64,000 nucleotides of DNA from Shewanella sp. KT0246 (GTDB lineage: Bacteria; Pseudomonadota; Gammaproteobacteria; Enterobacterales; Shewanellaceae), in contig NZ_BPEV01000021.1 of the NCBI RefSeq assembly GCF_019654955.1, positions 1-64,000 on the forward strand. Reading direction: 5' to 3'. The translations under genes and the position numbers were made by a program. The notes under the pieces are model-generated. The model was not told the DNA's origin. It worked only from the letters and a program-made list of their open reading frames with translations, and ran no database searches. Positions 25,540-34,472 of this stretch are shown here, piece by piece; the first letter of the stretch is position 1; each line of letters begins with the position of its first letter.

Positions 25540-26181
25540 GTGAATCATTTACCCCCATTAGTTGAAATCCCTTTTGATCTCCGCCATCAATGCTGGTTTT
25601 GCGCCGAGCCGTCAAATGATGTATTCAGTTATTACGCCAAACCAAGTACGCCGCACCCTTCACTGACCTTACCTGCTTGCACGGAATGTGCACGTTTAGC
25701 TAAAAAGAACTTGCTCACATCAATTTGGGATTGCCGAGATGCCGTTAAAGATGACTTAATGCGGATTTACCACAAAGATTTAGCCATAGGGATTAATTGG
25801 ACTGAGGAAGAACTTGAAGAATCAGGTTTTGATTGCCGAATTCTTTCAGGCTTTAAAGAAAGCGCTTGGATGATGTACAACATCGCTAAGGGCCGGATTA
25901 ATGCTAGAGGTTGGCCATTGGTACTTAATGCTGTGGATATAGAGCAAGGTTACAGCGCTCAATTTGAGTTCGATGGACTCACTTTTAATTCCCTCACAAA
26001 AGCGATAAATCATTATTGCGACACGCTTTCACTGAATAAGCACCTGTTATGCGAGATACTAAACATTGTTGGTAAAGAAAAGTTTGCCTATGCCATTAGA
26101 TTATGTCGAATGAACATTGGCATCACTAAGGAACATCAAAAGTTATTACTGCAGCAAGTGCATGAGGAATTTGAACAATAA
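25540..26181 (+). CDS. Conserved-looking hypothetical protein with N-terminal zinc-knuckle
   Basis: I do not recognise this 213-residue soluble protein. The N-terminal third has 'CWFCAEP' and about 30 residues on 'CTECAR', a Cys-x2-Cys...Cys-x2-Cys arrangement like a small zinc ribbon. The rest is mixed alpha/beta with several Cys and Trp residues. It starts with GTG at 25540. It lies between the DUF2750 gene and convergent cheV, with no link to either apparent. Confidence 0.72.
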   Translation: MNHLPPLVEIPFDLRHQCWFCAEPSNDVFSYYAKPSTPHPSLTLPACTECARLAKKNLLTSIWDCRDAVKDDLMRIYHKDLAIGINWTEEELEESGFDCRILSGFKESAWMMYNIAKGRINARGWPLVLNAVDIEQGYSAQFEFDGLTFNSLTKAINHYCDTLSLNKHLLCEILNIVGKEKFAYAIRLCRMNIGITKEHQKLLLQQVHEEFEQ

Positions 26182-26223
26182 CCAACAATAATCATAAATC
26201 TGAAAACGATATTCTTGAAACTT

Positions 26224-26254
26224 AATAGGCTAATCATTGAGTCGTTAGCCTATT
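26224..26254. repeat. Inverted repeat between convergent genes
   Basis: AATAGGCTAA/TTAGCCTATT, 10-base arms and an 11-base loop, between the stop codons of two convergent genes. It probably works as a two-way transcription end although T runs are short. Confidence 0.6.
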
Positions 26255-26268
26255 AAAGATTAACAGGG

Positions 26269-27210
26269 TTAGCCTAATAAGGCTTTTAAGCGTGTTTGAA
26301 CCACACCTACTAATAAGTCTGGCTGGAATTTAGAAATGAACTCATCACAACCGACCTTCTCAACCATCGCATGGTTAAAACTGCCACTGAGCGATGTATT
26401 AAGCGTAATGAATAACGACGCCATACGCTTATCTGCTCTAATTTCTGACGTTAATTTATAACCATCCATTTCTGGCATTTCTGCATCGGTAATCATCATT
26501 AATAACTCAGAAGCCACGTCTTTGCCTTCATCAGCCCAACGCTGCAATAGGTTCAAAGCTTGTAATCCATCTGAAGCTTCAATAATTTCAATACCTAATT
26601 GACTGAGCGTATCCCTAACCTGCTTCCTAGCTGTAGATGAGTCATCAACAATAAGCACTTTTTTACCAGGCATATGCTCGGCTAAATGTTCATCTAACAC
26701 GCCATCAGATAAGCTAATATCATAATCAATAATTTCAGCTAATACTTTTTCAACATCGATAATAGAAACCAAACGCTCAACATTATTATCTTGCAGCTTA
26801 GTGATGGCCGTCAGATAGTTATTTGCCCCAGCAGATTTAGGCGGTGGCATAATGTCGCTCCATGTCATATTAACAATATGCTCAACCTTACCCACTAAAA
26901 AACCCTGCACACTGCGGTTATACTCAGTAATAATCAAGTTACAGTCTTCAGATACAGGCATAGGACTAAAGCCAATAGCCCCTCTGAGGTTAATTACCGG
27001 AATAGACATGCCGCGGATATTGGCAACACCACTGACATTATTATTACTGCCTGGTAAGGCGCTTAGAGGCGGTAACTTAACGACTTCTTTTACTTTAAAT
27101 ACATTAATCGCAAATAATTGAGTTGCACTTATTTTGAACAGTAGTAATTCCAACCGGTTTTCACCCACTAACTGAGTGCGTTGATCTACAGTATCAAGAA
27201 CTTTCTTCAT
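26269..27210 (-). CDS. cheV: Chemotaxis protein CheV
   Basis: A 313-residue chemotaxis adaptor. An N-terminal CheW domain (about 15-165; 'LFAINVFKVKEVV', 'GVANIRGMSIPVINLRGAIG') couples chemoreceptors to CheA. A C-terminal receiver domain (about 183-313) has the acidic pair Asp189-Asp190, phosphoacceptor Asp242 in 'MITDAEMPEMDG', and a switch Thr/Ser in 'LNTSLSG'. Phosphorylation is thought to tune receptor coupling during adaptation. Normally a Lys follows the switch region; 'FISKFQPD' supplies it. It is monocistronic and a sigma-28-like sequence lies upstream. Confidence 0.95.
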   Translation of the reverse strand: MKKVLDTVDQRTQLVGENRLELLLFKISATQLFAINVFKVKEVVKLPPLSALPGSNNNVSGVANIRGMSIPVINLRGAIGFSPMPVSEDCNLIITEYNRSVQGFLVGKVEHIVNMTWSDIMPPPKSAGANNYLTAITKLQDNNVERLVSIIDVEKVLAEIIDYDISLSDGVLDEHLAEHMPGKKVLIVDDSSTARKQVRDTLSQLGIEIIEASDGLQALNLLQRWADEGKDVASELLMMITDAEMPEMDGYKLTSEIRADKRMASLFITLNTSLSGSFNHAMVEKVGCDEFISKFQPDLLVGVVQTRLKALLG

Positions 27211-27512
27211 TATTATTTCTCAGTTAACTCAACATCGATTCTCATCAAATTATAAGATGGTTTAGACCCAAAAACTGCAGCCTTTATCTAAAATATTCAG
27301 CCAATTGTTGAAAACATTGCCAGATAGCATACAAATTCAACAATCCTCTTTTAATACAGATCTTATCGGCTGAGTTCCACGTATCATTAGTTATTAGATT
27401 AAAAATGTAACCATATCAGATTCTTTGGCTTACTTAAGAAATGTTACTATCTACATCTTAATTTACTAATCTAGATAGCCAATTATTAATGAACTGCTTT
27501 GAAGGAAATAAG
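27211..27512. other. Divergent promoter region of cheV and the lipocalin gene
   Basis: A gap of about 300 bp. It holds the flagellar-type promoter candidate at 27260-27286 for cheV; I see no distinct promoter for the lipocalin gene and no small gene. Confidence 0.5.
27260..27286 (-). promoter_or_regulatory. Candidate sigma-28 (FliA) promoter of cheV
   Basis: TAAAGGCT (27279-27286), 11 bases, then GTCTAAAC (27260-27267) on the minus strand, compared with TAAAGTTT-N11-GCCGATAA. The -35 half and spacing fit; the -10 half matches only at four positions. Confidence 0.35.
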
Positions 27513-28049
27513 ATGCTCAAACAACCAATAAAAATCATCGCTTCAGCCTTATTACTTTTATCCACCAGTGCCTGCACTATGCTTGACACTAAAGTTGAAG
27601 TGGTTAACGACTTTAAATTAGATAATTACCTAGGAACATGGCATGAAATCGCCCGTTTAGATCACTCATTCGAACGAGGTTTAAGCCAAGTCACTGCTAA
27701 TTACTCTGTAGAAGGCGACAAAGTAGTCGTGATAAATAAAGGTTACTCAGAAGATAAATCTGGTTGGCAGCAAGCCGAGGGTAAAGCCTACTTTATCGAG
27801 TCAGATAATATTGGCCGTTTAAAAGTGTCTTTCTTTGGTCCATTTTACGGTGCGTATCAAATTCATGACTTAGTATCAGATGAACAAGGTGATTACCTAG
27901 CATCATTGGTTATCGGCCCTAATAATGAATACGCATGGATACTTGCACGTAACAACACACTATCTACTGATATTAAACAACGTTTTATCAGTAAAATGGA
28001 GCAATTAGGCATTGAGCAAGAACAACTGATTTGGGTAAAACAAAACTAA
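27513..28049 (+). CDS. blc: Outer-membrane lipocalin Blc
   Basis: A 178-residue lipoprotein lipocalin. The signal ends at Cys21 ('LSTSAC') with Thr at +2, which favours outer-membrane sorting. The lipocalin signature 'YLGTWHEIARLDHSFERG' (G-x-W) begins the barrel, and 'NKGYSEDKSGWQQAEGKAYF' and 'YAWILARNNT' match bacterial Blc. It binds lysophospholipids or fatty acids and helps repair the envelope under stress. The start at 27513 follows AAGGAA; the earlier in-frame ATG lacks a ribosome site and adds eight residues before the signal. Confidence 0.93.
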   Translation: MLKQPIKIIASALLLLSTSACTMLDTKVEVVNDFKLDNYLGTWHEIARLDHSFERGLSQVTANYSVEGDKVVVINKGYSEDKSGWQQAEGKAYFIESDNIGRLKVSFFGPFYGAYQIHDLVSDEQGDYLASLVIGPNNEYAWILARNNTLSTDIKQRFISKMEQLGIEQEQLIWVKQN

Positions 28050-28151
28050 ATTGTAAATAGTGATCATAGCGTGGCTAAACCTCGTATACATAGTTGATTT
28101 AATTTTAAACCTTGTCTCGATATTTGAGCCTTCCATCATATAGGTGCAGTT

Positions 28152-28700
28152 ATGATTTTACCCTTATTTCCTCTTTCAATTTGTTTATTGCCTCAAGGCT
28201 TTACGCAATTAAGGATTTTTGAACCACGCTATAAACGTTTAGTCACTGAATCGCTTAAATCTGGTGATGGATTTGGTTTATGTATGTTAAACAGTAATAA
28301 CGAGCTTATGCCGATTGGTACTTGGGTACACATTATAGATTTTGAGATGTTAGATGACGGATTGCTTGGGGTAAGCATTCAAGGTCAACAACGTTTTAAA
28401 GTTAATGATATTTTGATTGAAGACGATGGACTTAAACGTGGTAATGTCAGTTTAATCCCTGACTGGCCAAGCAGTAACATTGTGCCACATCAACAATATC
28501 TAAGTGAAACGTTACAACAATTGCTCGAACAATACCCAACACATTTATCTCACTACAATGAAAGTGATTTTGATAATATTTCTTGGGTCTGTCAGCGATG
28601 GTTAGAAATTATGCCTATTTCAGCTGAAGAAAAATACCAGTGCATCAACAGCCATAATCATGAAATGACCCAAAACTTAATCTCCAGCATCATTAAATAA
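28152..28700 (+). CDS. LON substrate-binding domain protein
   Basis: A 182-residue protein consisting only of the LON N-terminal (substrate-recognition) domain: 'LPLFPLSICLLPQGFTQLRIFEPRYKRLV' followed by 'GFGLCML' and 'DFEMLDDGLLGVSIQGQQRFKV'. There is no ATPase or peptidase part. Such stand-alone proteins are common in gammaproteobacteria, and their role (substrate adaptor or decoy) is unknown. AGGTG precedes the ATG. It is transcribed alone. Confidence 0.88.
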   Translation: MILPLFPLSICLLPQGFTQLRIFEPRYKRLVTESLKSGDGFGLCMLNSNNELMPIGTWVHIIDFEMLDDGLLGVSIQGQQRFKVNDILIEDDGLKRGNVSLIPDWPSSNIVPHQQYLSETLQQLLEQYPTHLSHYNESDFDNISWVCQRWLEIMPISAEEKYQCINSHNHEMTQNLISSIIK

Positions 28701-28835
28701 TGATGCTGTTAATTTTTACTTATATAAATGGCAGCCTTAACTCAGCTAATTCATAAAAAATTGAACTAAAATCGACAAAGAATAATTACAGCATATCGAT
28801 AATCTAACTATATTCTTATAAATCTCCAATCATTA

Positions 28836-28865
28836 TGATCTTTTTCTCAAACCGCCGCGTATCAA
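28836..28865 (+). promoter_or_regulatory. Candidate ECF-sigma/ChrR autoregulated promoter
   Basis: TGATCT (28836-28841), an 18-base spacer, then TATCAA (28860-28865), about 125 bp before the sigma gene. It resembles the TGATCC-N18-TA element used by the Rhodobacter sigma-E/ChrR pair. The match is by eye. Confidence 0.5.
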
Positions 28866-28990
28866 TCAATAAGTGACATATTGATGTTGTGAGTCAAAGC
28901 TGTTTGCACATGACGTTACAATCAAAAATGTTAAGACTTTCTTGAAGCTTTCTCTTTTGAGACTTCTTTTGACAATGCGAGCGAAAATAA

Positions 28991-29653
28991 ATGGAAAATT
29001 TTCAATCACAACCTATAAAAAATCGCTATGATAAAGGCATGTTATCTAAAAATAATAATGCAAAACATAGTGCTATGAAATCAGAAGATACCAGTGACAA
29101 CGAAGCTCAATATCTTGCCGAATTAATGCACCAAGTTGCTAATCAGCGTAGCAAGGCCGCCTTTGCGAAGTTGTTCGCACACTTCTCCCCAAAGATTCGA
29201 GCATTTGGCGTGCAAAGATTAAGTCAACAAGGCCTAGCGATGGATCTGGTTCAAGAAACCATGACGCGCGTATGGACCAAAGCCCATTTATATAATGCTG
29301 ACAAAGCTGCTGTAAGCACTTGGGTGTTTACGGTAATGAGAAATCAGTGCTTTGATATGCTGCGTAAAGTACAAAATAACCGTGAAGACGCTTTTGGCGA
29401 TGATATATGGCCTTTGTTTGAATCTGATGAAAGTGATGAAACAGAAAACGACTTTAAGCTGTCAGCCACTTTACTTAAACATGTTGATGACCTCCCCCCA
29501 TTACAAAAGCAAGTTGTTCAAGGGATCTACATGCAGGAACTGACTCAACAAGAGCTGGCAGATAAATTAAAAGTACCAATAGGTACCGTAAAATCAAGAC
29601 TAAGACTTGGATTAGAAAAGTTAAAAGGCTTCATGGAGAAACATTATGATTAA
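28991..29653 (+). CDS. ECF sigma factor paired with ChrR (ECF11 type)
   Basis: A 220-residue extracytoplasmic-function sigma factor. Region 2 (about 48-115; 'FAHFSPKIRAFGV', 'AMDLVQETMTRVWTKAHLY', 'VSTWVFTVMRNQCFDMLRK') binds the -10 element; region 4 (about 165-215; 'LPPLQKQVVQGIYMQELTQQ' then 'PIGTVKSRLRLGL') binds the -35. An unusual polar N-terminal extension of about 40 residues precedes region 2, so a start at Met17 or Met29 is possible. It overlaps the anti-sigma gene by 8 bp, ensuring balanced production. In the Rhodobacter relative the sigma factor directs the singlet-oxygen response. Confidence 0.92.
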   Translation: MENFQSQPIKNRYDKGMLSKNNNAKHSAMKSEDTSDNEAQYLAELMHQVANQRSKAAFAKLFAHFSPKIRAFGVQRLSQQGLAMDLVQETMTRVWTKAHLYNADKAAVSTWVFTVMRNQCFDMLRKVQNNREDAFGDDIWPLFESDESDETENDFKLSATLLKHVDDLPPLQKQVVQGIYMQELTQQELADKLKVPIGTVKSRLRLGLEKLKGFMEKHYD

Positions 29654-30341
29654 ATATCACCCAAATCAAGATTTGCTAACTCTCCATGCCCAAGGCGAAT
29701 TACCACTGTCGCTATCGATCGCAGTTTCGGCACATTGTGAGTTGTGTTCAGAATGTGCAGCCAAGTTAGCCTCGCTTACCTTAGCAGCGACTGAAGATAA
29801 TTTTACCTTATCGGCAATTAGTTCAGATGATAGCCAAATCAACGCTGAATTAGATTCAGACTTAGAGGCCTTACTGGCTGATATGATGACGGACGACAAG
29901 TTAGATGTTGCAGACAGCTCACAACAAACAAATTCGACTGTCTCTAAAATCAATATTACAGTTAAAGGACAAGACTATAGGTTACCCCGCGCCTTTAGAC
30001 AGCAAGTGGCTAACCAATGGCAAGGAATTGGTAAAGTTAGTCGCCTACGTCTAGATACCGGTGAAAACAAAGCCAGGGCAAGTTTATTACACATTGCTGA
30101 AAATGGCGAGATCCCGCAGCACAGCCACAAGGGTGAAGAGTTAACCTTATTGCTTGCAGGTGAGTTTAGTGACGAATATAACACTTATACCGCAGGTGAT
30201 TTTATGGTGCTTAATAGTGAACATGAGCACAGCCCTAAAACGATTGAAGGTTGCCTGTGTTACACCGTTGTGGATGCGCCACTGTACTTCACTAAAGGGA
30301 TCAGTAAATTACTCAACCCAATTGGTGAATTGATTTATTAA
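29646..30341 (+). CDS. chrR: ChrR-type zinc/cupin anti-sigma factor
   Basis: A 231-residue two-domain anti-sigma factor. The zinc-binding anti-sigma domain has His5, His30, Cys34 and Cys37 (H-x3-C-x2-C), each one residue before the ligands I recall for Rhodobacter ChrR. The C-terminal cupin domain (about 105-215) has His159, His161, Glu165 and His193/195 as zinc ligands, plus the Cys203-x-Cys205 pair also seen in ChrR. Zinc domain 1 holds the sigma factor; the cupin is needed to release it in response to singlet oxygen and related reactive species. The start overlaps the sigma gene. Confidence 0.94.
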   Translation: MIKYHPNQDLLTLHAQGELPLSLSIAVSAHCELCSECAAKLASLTLAATEDNFTLSAISSDDSQINAELDSDLEALLADMMTDDKLDVADSSQQTNSTVSKINITVKGQDYRLPRAFRQQVANQWQGIGKVSRLRLDTGENKARASLLHIAENGEIPQHSHKGEELTLLLAGEFSDEYNTYTAGDFMVLNSEHEHSPKTIEGCLCYTVVDAPLYFTKGISKLLNPIGELIY

Positions 30342-30876
30342 TTCAATAAACACCTACTAAAGTATTGTCAGTGTATTAATAACCGATAATAAGGACCTAA
30401 AAAATCCGTCGTTCTGGTAATTATTGCGCTGACTTTACACTTTTTGGTGAATTAACATGCAAAAAAAAGCTATTTAGCTCACCTTTTCGTCTGAAACTGT
30501 TTTATTTTGAAAAAAATGTATTGCTATATAAAAAATATACGCATATTATCCTTTATGTTATTAAGTTAACTTGTATTTATTCGTTTACCCTTCTGTTAGT
30601 TATAACCGCAACTGTAAACCCACACTACAAGTCATCCTGCAAAGTTAAACATTGTCATTAGTTTGTCATATGCCTATGTTCAACTATTCAAAGCAAGTAT
30701 GTTGGCGATTAAAAAAATTAATCTATAAGCCTACTTGTAAGTGTAATGAGCACAACTAACTTAAGCACACACATTAGCTTCAATAAGCACAAACTTACGC
30801 AACACAACTGCTTAAGGATAATTATTGTTATTACTTACTCACCATAAGGTGAAATTTCAAACAAGGAGTGTGGCAT
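30342..30876. other. Intergenic region after chrR
   Basis: A 535-bp AT-rich gap without a gene I can support. It contains no clear terminator after chrR and no second TGATC-type promoter that I could find. The last 20 bases carry the ribosome site of the small gene at 30877. Confidence 0.5.
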
Positions 30877-31050
30877 ATGTCATACAACATTAATGGTCAC
30901 GAAATTACAGTTAATTTCCCTGTAAATTCAATATCATCAAACAAAAACTCAATAGCTTTTACTGACAGCCAAGGTAAAACTAAAACAACTTTTTCAAAGC
31001 GCACAGAAGCGTTAAAATTTATGAAATGGTTGATTACGGCTGACAAGTAA
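30877..31050 (+). CDS. Small protein of unknown function (57 aa)
   Basis: I do not recognise this protein. It begins 'MSYNINGHEITVNF' and ends with a basic helix 'KRTEALKFMKWLITADK'; the middle is 'SIAFTDSQGKTKTTF', a beta hairpin-like segment. No signal, cysteine or membrane segment. AAGGAG lies eight bases before the ATG at 30877, which is good evidence for translation; a GTG three codons upstream overlaps that site and is not the start. It stands alone 535 bp after chrR. Confidence 0.7.
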   Translation: MSYNINGHEITVNFPVNSISSNKNSIAFTDSQGKTKTTFSKRTEALKFMKWLITADK

Positions 31051-31250
31051 CACTTTCTATAACGCTTGCGTTATTCATTTGCTCAGTTACTCAATAAACA
31101 TCGCTTCTCGGTATTTCATCTCACACTATACCGGACGTTTATTAGAACTGAGCAATATGAAAAGAACCTTCCTCTTTCAATCCCTTTATATTAATACTTC
31201 ACTTTTATTCTTCTCAAATACCCTTTAATCTAGTTTCAACGGACGCTCAA

Positions 31251-32264
31251 TCAACCATACTTTCGTTTATATCTAGCCAACATACTTGGGTTACCCAGTT
31301 GTCCACCTTGATGCAAATACATCAATGGCAATGAACTGTCAATTTGTGGCTCTCTTGCTGGGCTTATCAGAAAATGTTCTAGCATAATAAAACCCACAGG
31401 GTCGTATAGCAGTTCAAATTCAATTCCGGTTTCACACGCTCGTTGCCACATTTCGTAGCATTGCCGATTCAATTTACCGAAATGATATTTAATGCCATTT
31501 GAAATTATTGTTGGGTGATAGGCACTATTATCAGTCAACTGATTAAATTGCAGCTTTAAATATTCGTCACCGCCCACACAGCTACATGTCAGTACATTCA
31601 CTTTAGGCTTGTTATTACTTGCCTGCTTGATAAAGAAACGCTGGAGGAATAAAGCGGTAGTACCAGTACCTGAGGGCAGAAATAGATTTAATTCAATACA
31701 ATTGTGCAGCTGCGCCCAATCTAAAATTTGCTTACCAAGTTGCTCAAGTCCAACAGAGGCATACTCACAGCGGCCGCCTTCAGGAATGTACAACTCATTT
31801 GCCAATGCGTTTTTAGATAAACTCACCACATATTCTTCCAGTGATAAGTTTTGATCTACATTAATATAATCAGAGATGCTAACATTTTTAAAGTCAGTGG
31901 CACTTTCAAAGTCTTTAGCCTGCAGCTTGTCTATCGCAGATTTCTCTATGATATTGGCGCCATTATTTAATGCAGCAAGGTAATTGCCTTGAGGATTTTG
32001 CTTTAAGTAATCAGCAATATGATCAACATAATAATCGAGTTGCCAACCACGCATTTTAGCCAGCACAGCGAGTGAATGGAGCGAATTGGCTTGGGCTGAG
32101 CCATAACCCACTACTTTACTGATGTGAGGGAAATCATTAGCTAAAAAATATTGAAACTTCCGCGCTTTATTACCACTAAAATCAGGGTGAATAAGGTCAT
32201 CTCTTTTAACAAATATTTCTCGACCGGCAAACATCATCGACTCGACAGGAGTTGCAGCAAACAT
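31251..32264 (-). CDS. PLP-dependent D-cysteine desulfhydrase / ACC deaminase family enzyme
   Basis: A 337-residue fold-type II pyridoxal-phosphate enzyme. The PLP lysine is Lys33 in 'HPDFSGNKARKFQY'; 'VVGYGSAQANSLHSLAVLAKMRGW' binds the substrate carboxylate and 'LPSGTGTTALFLQRF' the cofactor phosphate. The family releases ammonia and pyruvate (plus H2S from D-cysteine) or 2-oxobutyrate from aminocyclopropane carboxylate; sequence alone does not separate these. Family members are usually about 300-340 residues. The ribosome site is weak (AGTGAAAAG). Confidence 0.85.
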   Translation of the reverse strand: MFAATPVESMMFAGREIFVKRDDLIHPDFSGNKARKFQYFLANDFPHISKVVGYGSAQANSLHSLAVLAKMRGWQLDYYVDHIADYLKQNPQGNYLAALNNGANIIEKSAIDKLQAKDFESATDFKNVSISDYINVDQNLSLEEYVVSLSKNALANELYIPEGGRCEYASVGLEQLGKQILDWAQLHNCIELNLFLPSGTGTTALFLQRFFIKQASNNKPKVNVLTCSCVGGDEYLKLQFNQLTDNSAYHPTIISNGIKYHFGKLNRQCYEMWQRACETGIEFELLYDPVGFIMLEHFLISPAREPQIDSSLPLMYLHQGGQLGNPSMLARYKRKYG

Positions 32265-32557
32265 AACTTTTCACTTGTTAATTTATTTAAAAACTTTAAA
32301 GGAGTATTTTACCTAATATTTAGTGAAAACCGCTATATCTAACTTTTACACTCAGAACTTACATAGTGTTAAAAACTTAACCCGCCTTTAAAACCCCAAC
32401 ACCAAACACACATTTTACGTCTTACAATCAGAAGCTTACGATTAAAAACCGGTAATTTCAAACACTCCTTCTCTATAGTTGGCATATTTCTCGCTTATCA
32501 GTATATAAGTTAACGATTAGGTTAATAATCAATTCAATCGAAATTAAGGGATTATCA

Positions 32558-32971
32558 ATGTCAGTGTTGAGATTAATATTTAATATTGCATGGTTCATCA
32601 TGGGTGGTTTTGTGATGGGGCTTGCTTGGTGGCTTGCGGGCATCTTATGTTTTATCAGTATTATTGGTATTCCTTTTGGTCGCGCATGTTTCGTTATTGG
32701 TGAAATGGCATTTTGGCCATTTGGTCAAGAAAATGTAAACCGTAAACACCTTTCAGGAATTGAAGACTTTGGTACAGGCCCATTAGGTATGGTGGGTAAT
32801 GTGATTTGGTTTCTATTCTGCGGAATATGGTTAGCCATTGGCCATCTGACCCATGCATTAGCCTGTTTTGTTACCATTATAGGTATCCCATTTGCGATAC
32901 AGCATGTAAAACTAGCACTATTAAGTCTTACGCCTATTGGTCAAACCATTGTAGCTAAAGAAAGCTATTAA
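32558..32971 (+). CDS. yccF: YccF family inner-membrane protein
   Basis: A 137-residue membrane protein with the YccF pattern of two related halves, each with a hydrophobic segment followed by 'IIGIPFGRACFVIGEMAFWPFG' (first) or 'IIGIPFAIQHVKLALLSLTPIG' (second). About four membrane segments are expected. The function is unknown; in E. coli the gene neighbours the MsrA/helicase region. AAGGGA precedes the ATG and a terminator follows. Confidence 0.9.
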   Translation: MSVLRLIFNIAWFIMGGFVMGLAWWLAGILCFISIIGIPFGRACFVIGEMAFWPFGQENVNRKHLSGIEDFGTGPLGMVGNVIWFLFCGIWLAIGHLTHALACFVTIIGIPFAIQHVKLALLSLTPIGQTIVAKESY

Positions 32972-33021
32972 CCGATATAACATAAAGTGGTTAGTATTAA
33001 GCTGATAGCTAGATAATAACG

Positions 33022-33049
33022 AAAAAGGAAATCAATTGAGTTCCTTTTT
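33022..33049 (+). terminator. Terminator of yccF
   Basis: AAAAAGGAA/TTCCTTTTT stem with a 10-base loop and a T run, 50 bp after the stop. Confidence 0.8.
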
Positions 33050-33100
33050 TATACACTTTTAATCACTTAGTTTTAAATATCAATGACAATATTAATGCAT

Positions 33101-33559
33101 TTACTCAAGGGACAATATGTAATCAAACTCTTGCTGAGTAACCGGTTGTACACTAAGTCTTGCTCCTTTACTGACGAGCACCATTTCAGCTAGATTAGGA
33201 TCTGCTTTTAACTCTGTCAGCGTTATAATACGGCTAAATTTAGCTTTAAAAGTCAAATCTACAGCCACCCAGCGTGGGTTATCAATAGAGGAATTCGCAT
33301 CAAAGTAAGTTGAAGCTTGATCAAAAGCACTTTGATCAATAAATGGCGCTGACGACACAGTGGCTAAACCCACAATGCCTGGCACTTTACAGCTAGAGTG
33401 ATAAAAAAACACAATATCGCCAAGATCTACTTTATCCCGTAAAAAATTACGAGCCTGATAATTTCTGATCCCATCCCAAGTTTCTGTTTGATTTTCGCAA
33501 TGTGCTAAATCATCAATACTGAACTCATCTGGCTCAGACTTCATTAACCAAAAAGCCAT
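33101..33559 (-). CDS. EVE domain protein
   Basis: A 152-residue single EVE domain (PUA/YTH-like fold): 'FWLMKSEPDEFSIDDL', 'ETWDGIRNYQARNFLR', 'GDIVFFYHSSCKVPGIVGLA' and 'WVAVDLTFKAKFSR'. EVE domains bind modified bases in RNA or DNA through an aromatic pocket. It follows the LysR gene with a single base between stop and start, so the two are cotranscribed, a link with no obvious functional meaning. Confidence 0.92.
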   Translation of the reverse strand: MAFWLMKSEPDEFSIDDLAHCENQTETWDGIRNYQARNFLRDKVDLGDIVFFYHSSCKVPGIVGLATVSSAPFIDQSAFDQASTYFDANSSIDNPRWVAVDLTFKAKFSRIITLTELKADPNLAEMVLVSKGARLSVQPVTQQEFDYILSLE

Positions 33560-33560
33560 A

Positions 33561-34472
33561 TCATGCTCCCTCTATTTGGCGCAGTTTATCAAATAATGCG
33601 AATTCTTCTAAAATTAAATCAGTAAATAACTGCCCTGCTCTACCAAGAGGTCGCTCTAGTGTTGAAACAAGTTGCGGCGTAAAACGAAACCGATGACCAC
33701 CAACAAAATCTACAAGCGCTAACTGATTTGCAGCAAGTTCTTCATTAATTAGAAACGCCGGCATCCAGCCAAAGCCTAACCCTTTTAATAACGCATTTTT
33801 TTTCATGATAAAACCTGACAAGTAAAACACTTTATCACCGCCAAATTGTAGCTCATCTCGCTGCTGAGTCGGTGCTGAGTCTTCAATGGTGAGTTCAACA
33901 TGCTGTTGTAATTCAGTTAAACTGATTGATTGCTTAGTGGCTAACGGATGCTTCGCTGCACATACTAATAGGCTTGTTACAGTGGGCAACTGTTTAGCAG
34001 AGAAATATGGTGCGGCGGTATAATCTTTAACTAACATCAAATCCGCTTTATCTCGTTCAAATCGATGTTGAACTCCGCCTAAAAACTCCATATTCAACTG
34101 TACTTTAGTCGGCACATTATGTTCAGACATTCGTTGCAGCGCAGTCATAATAGGCTCCATTGGGAGTGCACCATCTATGACTAATTCAAGCTTTGGCTCC
34201 CACCCTTCACTAAAGCGACTCGCTAAGTGTTCAATATTGGATAAATGCTGCAGTAACCGTTGGCCTTCAGCTAAGATAACCTTTCCTTCTGGAGTTAATT
34301 CGGCTCGATATTGCTCGCGGTTAAATAATTGTACCCCTAAGTGCTGCTCAAGCTTTTTCACTTGGTAACTTACGGCTGATTGAGCCTTATGCAAACGCTC
34401 AGATGCTTTAGCAAAACTACCTTCTTCTACAAGTACTTGCAGAACATTAAAGGCTTCTACATCAATTTTCAT
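33561..34472 (-). CDS. LysR-family transcriptional regulator
   Basis: A 303-residue LysR regulator: winged HTH at about 5-60 ('LQVLVEEGSFAKASERLHKAQSAVSYQVKKLE') and an effector-binding domain from about residue 90. It is divergent from hmgA-hppD across a 237-bp gap, so control of tyrosine/homogentisate breakdown is possible but not shown. The EVE gene follows immediately on the same transcript. The effector domain carries a Cys ('LLVCAAKHPLA'). Which promoter it controls cannot be read from sequence. Confidence 0.9.
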   Translation of the reverse strand: MKIDVEAFNVLQVLVEEGSFAKASERLHKAQSAVSYQVKKLEQHLGVQLFNREQYRAELTPEGKVILAEGQRLLQHLSNIEHLASRFSEGWEPKLELVIDGALPMEPIMTALQRMSEHNVPTKVQLNMEFLGGVQHRFERDKADLMLVKDYTAAPYFSAKQLPTVTSLLVCAAKHPLATKQSISLTELQQHVELTIEDSAPTQQRDELQFGGDKVFYLSGFIMKKNALLKGLGFGWMPAFLINEELAANQLALVDFVGGHRFRFTPQLVSTLERPLGRAGQLFTDLILEEFALFDKLRQIEGA

